From an uncultured Alphaproteobacteria bacterium (GTDB lineage: Bacteria > Pseudomonadota > Alphaproteobacteria > HIMB59), in NCBI GenBank assembly GCA_902527525.1, contig CABZOW010000006.1:1-45754 (forward strand): a stretch of 45,754 nt of DNA. Direction: 5' to 3'. A model generated the notes under the pieces. It had not been told where the DNA came from. It ran no database searches and saw only the letters and a program-made list of their open reading frames with translations. Positions 9,491 to 16,436 of the stretch are shown here, piece after piece; position 1 is the stretch's first letter; each line of letters opens with the position of its first letter. The position numbers and the translations under genes are program-made.

Positions 9491-10075
9491 CTATAAGTTT
9501 ATTTTATTTTCTTCACCTTTGATTAATCTTTTAATATTTGAACTATGTTTAAAAAATATTAAAAGAAAAATTACAAACGTTAATACTTTTTCTAAGTTGC
9601 CATAAATAAAAATTAATTGATAAATTGTCAAAAGAAATATTGATAAAAGAGCGCCAAGAGATGAGAGCTTACTTAGTTTTACTGTAAAAAACCATATTAT
9701 CATTGCTAATATAGCCGGAATAGGTAATAAAAATAAGCTACCTCCAAAATAACAAGCAACACCTTTTCCTCCCTTAAAATTAAGCCAAATTGGAAAGATA
9801 TGGCCAATTATAGAAAAAAGAAAAATCAAATATTTATATTCAAAGTAATATTCAGGGCTAATGTATAAAGTAGCTGACAAAACAGTTATAGGTTTAATAC
9901 AATCCAACAAAAGAACAGTAACTCCAGCCTTTTTTGATACACTCCTGTATACATTAGTAGCACCTATATTACCTGATCCTGTTTTGGTGATATCTTTGTT
10001 CTTTAAAAATTTAGTTAACAATTTACCAAAGGGAATAGAGCCTACCAAATAAGCAAAAGACAATGATAAAAACAT
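9491..10075 (-). CDS. plsY: acyl-phosphate:glycerol-3-phosphate acyltransferase PlsY
   Basis: Inner-membrane enzyme that acylates glycerol-3-phosphate with acyl-phosphate made by PlsX, the first step of phospholipid synthesis. The first membrane segment with GSIPFG, the loop KTGSGNIGATNVYRS and the later NFKGGKGVA are the three conserved PlsY cytoplasmic motifs. About five hydrophobic segments fit the family, and 194 aa is normal. Its ATG overlaps the pyrB stop by one base (TAATG), so the two are coupled. PlsX is encoded 20 kb away in this window. Confidence 0.95.
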   Translation of the reverse strand: MFLSLSFAYLVGSIPFGKLLTKFLKNKDITKTGSGNIGATNVYRSVSKKAGVTVLLLDCIKPITVLSATLYISPEYYFEYKYLIFLFSIIGHIFPIWLNFKGGKGVACYFGGSLFLLPIPAILAMIIWFFTVKLSKLSSLGALLSIFLLTIYQLIFIYGNLEKVLTFVIFLLIFFKHSSNIKRLIKGEENKINL

Positions 10076-10968
10076 TACTTAAGTATATACTGTAAACAAG
10101 CCATTCTTAGATAAACTCCCATTTCAACTTGTTTTAAAATTAAAGATTTAGGGTAATTGTCTAAAACATCATCGCTAATTTCTATATTTCTATTAACAGG
10201 GCCTGGGTGCATCAAGTATGGCTTATTAACTAGGTGCTCATTTTGTAAACAAAATTCTTTTTTAAATGAATTCATCATATTCTTTGCATCCTTAGGAATT
10301 CTCTCCTTTTGAACTCTTAGCATCATTATGATATCTAGCTTTTTGAGAGAGTTAAGATTTTTATGAAAAATAATTTTATTATTAATTTTTTTTAAATCCT
10401 TCCTATTTAAAAAATAAGCAGGAGCAATTATATGTATTTCATATCCTAATTTAGAGAGAAGCTTAATATTTGAGTGAGCCACTCTGCTGTGTTTTATATC
10501 TCCACATATTCCAATTTTAATTTTTTTCTTCTTAAAGATTTCTCTTATAACGCTATAATCTAGAAGAGCTTGTGTAGGATGTTCATTAGTTCCATCTCCT
10601 GCGTTTATTACAGGTACCTTACCTCTCTTTCCTATTTCCATAGGTGAAAAATTATTTTTATCTCTTATTATTAATGCATCTGGTTTCATGCTAATCAAAG
10701 TATCCATTGTGTCCTTAAAAGACTCACCTTTAGACAAGGAACTTTTTTCAAAATTTATATTAATTGAATTATAGCCTAGATTTTTGGCAGCTAGCTCAAA
10801 ACTAATTGTTGTTCTTGTGGAAGGTTCTAAAAATAAGTTAAAAATATTTTTTGGTTTATTTGCTGAAATTCTTTTTTTTGAATTCTTAAATTTTATAGCT
10901 TTCTCAGCAATTGATTGAATATCTCTAGCTGACAGATCGTCTATTGAAGTGATTTTTCTATTTACCAC
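10075..10968 (-). CDS. pyrB: aspartate carbamoyltransferase catalytic subunit
   Basis: Commits carbamoyl phosphate and aspartate to pyrimidine synthesis. FLEPSTRTTISFE is the carbamoyl-phosphate site, HPTQALLD and MHPGPVNRNIEI are further family blocks, and a conserved active-site loop is seen in SSLSKGESFKDT. At 297 aa it is close to the usual 305-320. It overlaps ruvX by 11 bp. In related genomes pyrC for dihydroorotase often follows directly; here plsY follows instead, so pyrC must lie elsewhere or be lost. Confidence 0.95.
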   Translation of the reverse strand: MVNRKITSIDDLSARDIQSIAEKAIKFKNSKKRISANKPKNIFNLFLEPSTRTTISFELAAKNLGYNSININFEKSSLSKGESFKDTMDTLISMKPDALIIRDKNNFSPMEIGKRGKVPVINAGDGTNEHPTQALLDYSVIREIFKKKKIKIGICGDIKHSRVAHSNIKLLSKLGYEIHIIAPAYFLNRKDLKKINNKIIFHKNLNSLKKLDIIMMLRVQKERIPKDAKNMMNSFKKEFCLQNEHLVNKPYLMHPGPVNRNIEISDDVLDNYPKSLILKQVEMGVYLRMACLQYILK

Positions 10969-11404
10969 TAGTGGAGTTTCTATACAAAGTTAGAAAATCA
11001 TCAAGTATTAAACATGCACTCTTTTCATGAATATTTGTTTTTTCAGATTTTTTTATTGATTTATAGGGTTTACTGCTCAATCTTTCATCAATAAACAAAA
11101 TAGGGCAAGATACGATATTTTCTAAATTTTGTGAGAATTTTTCAACATTCTTAATCATGTCAGACAAAGAACCATCAAGATTATATGGCTTACCAATTAT
11201 GATGCCATGAATATTTTCATTAGTAATAATCTCACTAATATTTTCAAATAATAACTTCTCGCTTAATGTTCCATATGGAATAGAAATAATATTAGTTGGG
11301 TCACTTATTGCTATTCCTATATGTTTTAATCCAAAATCTATAGCAATAAATTTTTTGGTATAATTATTGCTTAGAAGAAAATCTGATATAGTATCGACGA
11401 CCAT
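10958..11404 (-). CDS. ruvX: Holliday junction resolvase-like protein RuvX/YqgF
   Basis: RNase H-fold nuclease family; members act in 16S rRNA 5' processing and possibly in junction resolution. FIAIDFGLKHIGIAISD near residues 18-35 has the first catalytic Asp, GIIIGKPYNLDGS the middle motif, and ILFIDERLSS the last acidic pair. The 15-20 residue extension before the first strand is typical of alphaproteobacterial members, supporting the ATG at 11404. That start is one base from the gatC ATG on the other strand, so the two genes have no intergenic DNA. Length 148 aa is normal. Confidence 0.9.
   Translation of the reverse strand: MVVDTISDFLLSNNYTKKFIAIDFGLKHIGIAISDPTNIISIPYGTLSEKLLFENISEIITNENIHGIIIGKPYNLDGSLSDMIKNVEKFSQNLENIVSCPILFIDERLSSKPYKSIKKSEKTNIHEKSACLILDDFLTLYRNSTSGK
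11384..11392 (+). promoter_or_regulatory. extended -10 promoter element for gatCAB
   Basis: TGATATAGT has the TGn extension plus a five-of-six match to TATAAT. It lies inside the 5' coding end of ruvX and predicts a start site near 11399, giving gatC a leader of only about 7 bases without a Shine-Dalgarno site. Confidence 0.45.
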
Positions 11405-11405
11405 T

Positions 11406-11687
11406 ATGAGTGAGATAGATATTAAAAGAATTTCTTATTTAGCAAAGCTAAAATTACCTCATGAAAAAGAGGAATTTTATTCCAATTCCTTAAAAGATAT
11501 AATAAAATGGGTAGACAATCTTAAAAAAATTGACACTAGTGAGACAGAACCCTTACACAATGTTACAGAAAAGACAGCATCAATTAGAAATGATGAAATA
11601 AACAAGAGTAATTCTGTCGACGACGTATTAAATAATGCTCCAGATAGAGCTCAGAATTTTTTTAAAGTTCCTAAAGTCGTTGAGTAA
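11406..11687 (+). CDS. gatC: Asp-tRNA(Asn)/Glu-tRNA(Gln) amidotransferase subunit C
   Basis: Small belt-like subunit that stabilises GatA-GatB. The ORF track opens at a TTG at 11367, but the family N-terminus begins at MSEIDIKRISYLAKLKL, so I use the ATG at 11406, giving 93 aa. The segment LHNVTEKTASIRND and the final APDRAQNFFKVPKVVE match the GatC C-terminal tail. The stop is directly followed by the GTG start of gatA. No Shine-Dalgarno site is visible. Confidence 0.93.
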   Translation: MSEIDIKRISYLAKLKLPHEKEEFYSNSLKDIIKWVDNLKKIDTSETEPLHNVTEKTASIRNDEINKSNSVDDVLNNAPDRAQNFFKVPKVVE

Positions 11688-13133
11688 GTGAAAAATTCAA
11701 TTAGTCATATTAAAAATTCTCTAAGAGATAAAAAAATAAGTGTTGAAGAACTTTATGATGAGTTTTTAAAAAAAGCTAAATCAAGTAAAACTAACAGCTT
11801 TAACTTATTGTTGGATAAAGAAAATAATATTCTATCAATTAAAGAGTCTCAAAAAAGATATGAAAATGGAAATCCTTTACCTTTAGATGGAATTCCCCTA
11901 GGCATCAAAGATTTGTTTTGCACAAAGGGTATAAGAACCACGGCCTCATCTAAAATTCTTAGCAATTTTATTCCTAACTACGAATCTTTTGTAACGCAAA
12001 AACTATTAGATCACGGCTCAATTTTTATTGGAAAAAACAATTGTGATGAATTTGCAATGGGTTCCTCAAATGAGACAAGTTTTTTTGGCCCTGTCAAAAA
12101 TCCATGGAAAAATAAAAATATCCCAACTGATGATCTTGTACCTGGTGGATCTTCTGGTGGATCTGCTGCAGCTGTAGCTGAGGGTACTTGTGTCGCATCA
12201 ATGGGAACAGATACTGGTGGGTCAATAAGACAACCAGCAAGCTTATGTGGAATAGTTGGCCTAAAACCAACATTTGGATCCTGTTCTAGATGGGGAATTG
12301 TTGCTTTTGCTTCCAGTTTAGATCAGGCAGGCCCTCTCACTAACTCTGTTGAGGATGCTGCTCTAATTTTGAATTCGATAAACAAACATGACTTTAATGA
12401 CACTACAAGCTCAAACCATTTGAGAGAAGACTATGCTACTGGCATTAACGATAAATTAGATCAAAAAATTAAAATTGGTATTCCATCTGATTACCTTAAA
12501 GATGTTAGTGGAGATATTTTAAGTCAAATTGAAAATACAAAAAAAGCACTTGTTAAACATAATATAGAATTTGTAGATGTAGAGTTTAAGACTACTGAGT
12601 ATGCTCTTTCAACTTATTACATACTAGCACCAGCTGAAGCATCATCAAACTTAGCTAGATATGATGGAATACGCTATGGAGTAAGAGAAGACGGTAAAAG
12701 TCTCGACGATATTTATTTGAATTCTAGAACAAAAGGATTTGGAGATGAAGTTACTAGGAGAATACTCATAGGAGCTTATGTATTGTCAGCGGGTTATTAT
12801 GATGCTTACTATAGACAAGCTCAAAAAGTAAGACGTTTGATCAAAGATGATTTTCAAAGAATTTTTAATGATGTTGACTTTATATTAACACCTACGACAC
12901 CAAATGAGGCATTTAAGATAGGGGATAAACTCGATCCAATATCTATGTACAAGAATGACATTTATACAGTTCCTACAAGTCTTGCGGGCCTTCCTGGAAT
13001 ATCTATACCTTCGGGTTTGAGTTCAAATGGCCTCCCATTAGGTATCCAGTTTATAGGAAATTATTTTGAAGAAAAAAAACTATTGCAGATAGCTGCACTT
13101 GCAGAAAAGGAATTAAATTTCAATGAGCAATAA
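11688..13133 (+). CDS. gatA: Asp-tRNA(Asn)/Glu-tRNA(Gln) amidotransferase subunit A
   Basis: Glutaminase subunit of the transamidosome that produces ammonia for amidation of mischarged tRNA. It belongs to the amidase signature family: the catalytic Lys lies in GIPLGIKDLFC near residue 76, the cis-Ser in the Gly-rich GGSSGGSAAA near 153-162, and the nucleophilic Ser in DTGGSIRQPA near 178. Length 481 aa is typical. The GTG start abuts the gatC stop with no gap and the end overlaps gatB by 11 bp, so the three are made together. Confidence 0.97.
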   Translation: MKNSISHIKNSLRDKKISVEELYDEFLKKAKSSKTNSFNLLLDKENNILSIKESQKRYENGNPLPLDGIPLGIKDLFCTKGIRTTASSKILSNFIPNYESFVTQKLLDHGSIFIGKNNCDEFAMGSSNETSFFGPVKNPWKNKNIPTDDLVPGGSSGGSAAAVAEGTCVASMGTDTGGSIRQPASLCGIVGLKPTFGSCSRWGIVAFASSLDQAGPLTNSVEDAALILNSINKHDFNDTTSSNHLREDYATGINDKLDQKIKIGIPSDYLKDVSGDILSQIENTKKALVKHNIEFVDVEFKTTEYALSTYYILAPAEASSNLARYDGIRYGVREDGKSLDDIYLNSRTKGFGDEVTRRILIGAYVLSAGYYDAYYRQAQKVRRLIKDDFQRIFNDVDFILTPTTPNEAFKIGDKLDPISMYKNDIYTVPTSLAGLPGISIPSGLSSNGLPLGIQFIGNYFEEKKLLQIAALAEKELNFNEQ

Positions 13134-14559
13134 TTGGGAAATGGTTATTGGACTTGAAGTTCATGCTCAACTTAACACTTCATCTAAGTTATTTTCATCT
13201 TCACCAAATCAATTTGGATCTGAGCCAAATGAGAATGTAAATTTCATAGACTCTGGTATGCCTGGAATGCTTCCAGTTATTAATTTTGCTTGTATTGAAA
13301 TGGCAATAAAAACTGGCATTGCATTAAATTTTAACATCAATAAATATTCTGTATTTGAACGAAAAAATTACTTTTATCCAGATTTACCTCAAGGATATCA
13401 AATTAGTCAGTTTGAGTTCCCTATATTAACTGAGGGATTTATAAATATTGACAATGAAGGCAACCAAAAAAAAATTAGAATTGAAAGAGCTCATTTAGAG
13501 CAAGATGCAGGTAAAAGTATTCATGATATTGATCCAAAATTTAGTTTTATAGACCTTAACAGAGTAGGCACACCACTTTTGGAAATAGTTTCATATCCTG
13601 ATTTATCGTCAGCAGAGGAAGTGGTGAGTTACATGTCCTCATTAAGACAAGTGCTTATGTATATTGATGTATGTGATGGAAATATGCAAGAGGGCTCCTT
13701 GAGAGCTGATGTTAATTTGTCTGTTCGTAAAAAAGGCGGAGAGCTTGGCACTAGATGCGAAATTAAAAATTTAAACTCATTCAAATTTATAAGGCAAGCT
13801 ATTGAATATGAATTTAAAAGACAGATAGATGTTATTGAAAGTGGTGGTAAAATTGAGCAAAATACAATGTTATTTGATACAAGTACAGGTGAGACTAGAG
13901 CAATGAGAAGTAAAGAGTTTTCACATGATTACCGTTATTTTCCTGACCCTGATTTATTGCCGGTAAATTTAACTCAAGATCAAATCGATAAAGTAAAGAC
14001 ATCGGTTGGAGAATTACCTCAAGCTAAGTTAGATAAATTTATCAAAGATTATAATGTCGATAAAGATATTGCTAAAATTATCACTACTGAAAAGCAAAAT
14101 GCTATTTTATTTGAAAAAATGATTTCTGAAACAGATGTAAAACCAAAATTTATTGCAGCTTGGTTGGTCGGGGATATATTTGCTTTCATTAAAGAAAATA
14201 ATTTAGAGTTATCAAGTTTAAATGAAAAAACTAAAGATATTACCGATCTTCTTAAACTTGTTTCAGAGGACGTAATTTCAAATAAAGCTGGCAAAGAAAT
14301 TTTACCGAAAGTTTTAAATGGCCAAGGCAAACCATCTGATATTGTAAAAGAATTAGGTCTTGAGCAAGTGTCAGACTCGAGTGAATTAGAAAAAATTATT
14401 GATGAAACCCTAATAGGAGAAGAGGAAAATATTTTAAAATTTCAAGGTGGCTCTGATAGGGTTTTAGGATATTTTGTTGGTAAATGCTTAAAAGCAACAA
14501 AAGGAAAAGGTAATCCAAAATTAATTAATAAAATCTTACTTGAAAGACTCAAGAAGTAA
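13123..14559 (+). CDS. gatB: Asp-tRNA(Asn)/Glu-tRNA(Gln) amidotransferase subunit B
   Basis: Kinase/amidotransferase subunit that activates the mischarged aminoacyl ester and binds the tRNA. EVHAQLNTSSKLFSSS near residue 11 and the segment FYPDLPQGYQISQ are diagnostic, followed by the block RADVNLSVRKKG and the cradle domain (SHDYRYFPDPDLLPV). The C-terminal GatB/YqeY tail carries AKxGKGNP-like residues. Length 478 aa is normal. The gene is the last of gatCAB; a weak hairpin follows before tRNA-Ser. Confidence 0.97.
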   Translation: MSNNWEMVIGLEVHAQLNTSSKLFSSSPNQFGSEPNENVNFIDSGMPGMLPVINFACIEMAIKTGIALNFNINKYSVFERKNYFYPDLPQGYQISQFEFPILTEGFINIDNEGNQKKIRIERAHLEQDAGKSIHDIDPKFSFIDLNRVGTPLLEIVSYPDLSSAEEVVSYMSSLRQVLMYIDVCDGNMQEGSLRADVNLSVRKKGGELGTRCEIKNLNSFKFIRQAIEYEFKRQIDVIESGGKIEQNTMLFDTSTGETRAMRSKEFSHDYRYFPDPDLLPVNLTQDQIDKVKTSVGELPQAKLDKFIKDYNVDKDIAKIITTEKQNAILFEKMISETDVKPKFIAAWLVGDIFAFIKENNLELSSLNEKTKDITDLLKLVSEDVISNKAGKEILPKVLNGQGKPSDIVKELGLEQVSDSSELEKIIDETLIGEEENILKFQGGSDRVLGYFVGKCLKATKGKGNPKLINKILLERLKK

Positions 14560-14650
14560 CTATGACTCAATGCCTATTTAAATTTTAGGAATGACAATTC
14601 TTTTTATTTGACTATATTTCGGCTACTTTTTTGGCTATAAATATGCCTAA

Positions 14651-14742
14651 GGAGAGGTGGGTGAGTGGCTGAAACCAGCGGTTTGCTAAACCGCCGTACG
14701 ACGCAAGTTGTACCGAGGGTTCGAATCCCTCTCTCTCCGCCA
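14651..14742 (+). tRNA. tRNA-Ser (anticodon GCT)
   Basis: The sequence folds as a class II tRNA with a seven-base acceptor stem (GGAGAGG with TCTCTCC, one G-T), an anticodon arm GCGGT-TTGCTAA-ACCGC with GCT as anticodon, a long variable arm (GTACGAC-GCAA-GTTGTAC) and a T arm GAGGG-TTCGAAT-CCCTC. Discriminator G and an encoded CCA end the gene. TATAAA at 14636-14641 is well placed as a -10, while the TTGACT at 14608 is too far away to be a normal -35. Confidence 0.96.
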
Positions 14743-14786
14743 TAAAAAAAACCTATATATTTGTCTTAAAAGTAGTAAAAATAAGA

Positions 14787-15659
14787 ATGCTCAAAGGATC
14801 TATACCAGCAATAATTACACCTTTTTCAAATGGAGAGGTTGATTATGATTGTTTCGAACAGCTTTTAAAATGGCAAATTAAAAGTGGAATTTCTGGAGTC
14901 ACAGTTTGCGGAACTACTGGTGAGTCTCCAACACTCTCTCACGATGAACATATGCAATTAGTTGAATTTGCAATCAAAGTAGCTTCTAAAAAAATACCTG
15001 TAATAGCTGGGACGGGATCTAACTCCACTAAAGAGGCAATTGAATTTACCAAACACGCATATAAGGCAGGGGCAAACTACGGATTAGTTGTAACACCATA
15101 TTATAATAAGCCAAACCAAACAGGCCTTATAAATCATTTTAAAAAAATAGCAAAAGTATCACCTTTAAAGCAACTTATTTATAATATCCCTGGAAGATCA
15201 ATAGTAGATTTGTCTTTTGATAGCTTCAAACAACTTAATAAAATAACAAACATAGTTGGTATAAAGGATGCATCTAATGATATGTCCAGACCTTTGATAA
15301 TGAGAACTTTTATGAAAAAAGATTTTATTTATCTATCAGGTGAAGATGGAACAATAGCTGGATTTCTTGCTCAAGGTGGTCATGGTTGTATATCAGTTAC
15401 AGCTAATGTAGCACCAAAATTAACATCAATGCTGCACTATTATTGGCAAAAAAAGAATTATAAAGAATTTGATAAAGTAAACTTGAGGTTAGCATCTTTA
15501 TCAAAAATATTATTTGCTGAACCTAACCCTGCACCAGCAAAGTATGCACTTTCTATAATGGGTAAATGTAAAGCTGAAATTAGAGAACCTTTGTATGAAC
15601 TGAGTCCTGATACAAAAAAGCAAGTAAGAAAAATAATTAAAGATTTAAATTTTATCTAA
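14787..15659 (+). CDS. dapA: 4-hydroxy-tetrahydrodipicolinate synthase
   Basis: Condenses pyruvate with aspartate semialdehyde at the entry to lysine and diaminopimelate synthesis. It is a TIM-barrel aldolase: VCGTTGESPTLS near residue 42, the tyrosine in TPYYNKPNQTG, IYNIPGRS, and the Schiff-base lysine in GIKDASND at residue 160. At 290 aa it matches the family. It starts 44 bp after tRNA-Ser, without a clear ribosome binding site, and its stop is directly followed by the smpB TTG. A dapA-smpB-rpoZ-spoT run is common in alphaproteobacteria. Confidence 0.96.
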   Translation: MLKGSIPAIITPFSNGEVDYDCFEQLLKWQIKSGISGVTVCGTTGESPTLSHDEHMQLVEFAIKVASKKIPVIAGTGSNSTKEAIEFTKHAYKAGANYGLVVTPYYNKPNQTGLINHFKKIAKVSPLKQLIYNIPGRSIVDLSFDSFKQLNKITNIVGIKDASNDMSRPLIMRTFMKKDFIYLSGEDGTIAGFLAQGGHGCISVTANVAPKLTSMLHYYWQKKNYKEFDKVNLRLASLSKILFAEPNPAPAKYALSIMGKCKAEIREPLYELSPDTKKQVRKIIKDLNFI

Positions 15660-16097
15660 TTGTCTATTCAAAATCGTAGAGCAAAATTTGATTATGAAAT
15701 AAAAGAGACTTACACAGCTGGTATTGTTCTTGAAAGCAATGAGGTCAAACCTTTAAGAAATGGGAAAGCTTCTATTCAATCAAGTTTTATAAACGAACAA
15801 AAAGGTGAAATTTATATTAATAACTTTGAAATTATCTCCAGAGATAAGAACTTCGACCTCAAAAAGAAAACTAGATCAATAAAAAAACTCTTATTAAATA
15901 AAAGAGAAATAAAAAAAATCCTTGGTTTGTTGACCACTAAAGGCTTCACAGCAGTTCCTATGGAGATATTTTTTAATGACAAAGGTCTTGCAAAGGTGAG
16001 ATTTGGAGTAGGAGTGGGTAAAAAGAAATATGACAAAAGAGAGACAATTAAGCAAAGGGAGTGGGACAGGAAAAAACAAAGAATTATAAAGAAATAA
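15660..16097 (+). CDS. smpB: SsrA-binding protein SmpB
   Basis: Binds tmRNA and delivers it to stalled ribosomes for trans-translation. [20 protein letters not shown] near the N-terminus, [15 protein letters not shown], and the basic tail with [15 protein letters not shown] are the family hallmarks. The TTG start immediately follows the dapA stop. Length 145 aa is slightly under the usual 150-160. The tmRNA gene itself was not found in the window. Confidence 0.96.
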   Translation: MSIQNRRAKFDYEIKETYTAGIVLESNEVKPLRNGKASIQSSFINEQKGEIYINNFEIISRDKNFDLKKKTRSIKKLLLNKREIKKILGLLTTKGFTAVPMEIFFNDKGLAKVRFGVGVGKKKYDKRETIKQREWDRKKQRIIKK

Positions 16098-16105
16098 TAA
16101 TTCTC

Positions 16106-16134
16106 TTGTATTTTTAGCTACTTTTTCATATAAA
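16106..16134 (+). promoter_or_regulatory. promoter for rpoZ (leaderless position)
   Basis: TTGTAT (16106-16111), a 17-base spacer and TATAAA (16129-16134) form a good sigma70-type promoter. The predicted start site, six or seven bases downstream, coincides with the rpoZ ATG at 16141, so the mRNA would be leaderless. Confidence 0.55.
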
Positions 16135-16140
16135 CCTCAC

Positions 16141-16407
16141 ATGGCAAGAGTTACAGTAGAAGATTGTACTAAAAACGTTGATAGTCTTTTTGACTTAGTA
16201 TTATTGGCTTCACATAGGGCTAAGGTCCTAAACGCCGGTAATGAGGCACAAGTTCCATTAGATAATGACAAAAGCACAGTAATAGCTCTAAGAGAAATAG
16301 CTGATGAGAAAATAAGTGTAGGGGATGTCAAAGAGGACATAATTAAAAGCTACCAACTGGTTCAGGAAAAAGAAGAAGAAAACGAAGATCATCTTCTTGA
16401 AGATTAA
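16141..16407 (+). CDS. rpoZ: RNA polymerase omega subunit
   Basis: Small RNA polymerase subunit that wraps the beta' C-terminus and assists assembly. [28 protein letters not shown] is close to the family N-terminus, followed by the segment [13 protein letters not shown]. The acidic C-terminal tail is typical. The 88-aa length is normal. No Shine-Dalgarno site precedes the ATG, which fits the promoter located just upstream. It lies between smpB and the RSH gene, as in many alphaproteobacteria. Confidence 0.95.
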   Translation: MARVTVEDCTKNVDSLFDLVLLASHRAKVLNAGNEAQVPLDNDKSTVIALREIADEKISVGDVKEDIIKSYQLVQEKEEENEDHLLED

Positions 16408-16436
16408 AAGTTCAATTTAGTTTATTATTTTAGCTG

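Noticed and set aside
11367-11405. Longer GatC from the TTG at 11367
   Set aside because: The extra 13 residues are not found in GatC and overlap the ruvX start; the ATG at 11406 fits the family N-terminus.
14587-14605. Hairpin AGGAATGACAATTCTT with following T run as terminator of gatCAB
   Set aside because: The stem is only about six pairs with a wobble and mostly A/T; in such A/T-rich sequence this is expected by chance.
14608-14641. TTGACT and TATAAA as a complete promoter of tRNA-Ser
   Set aside because: The spacer is 22 bases, too long for a normal sigma70 promoter; only the -10 is credible.
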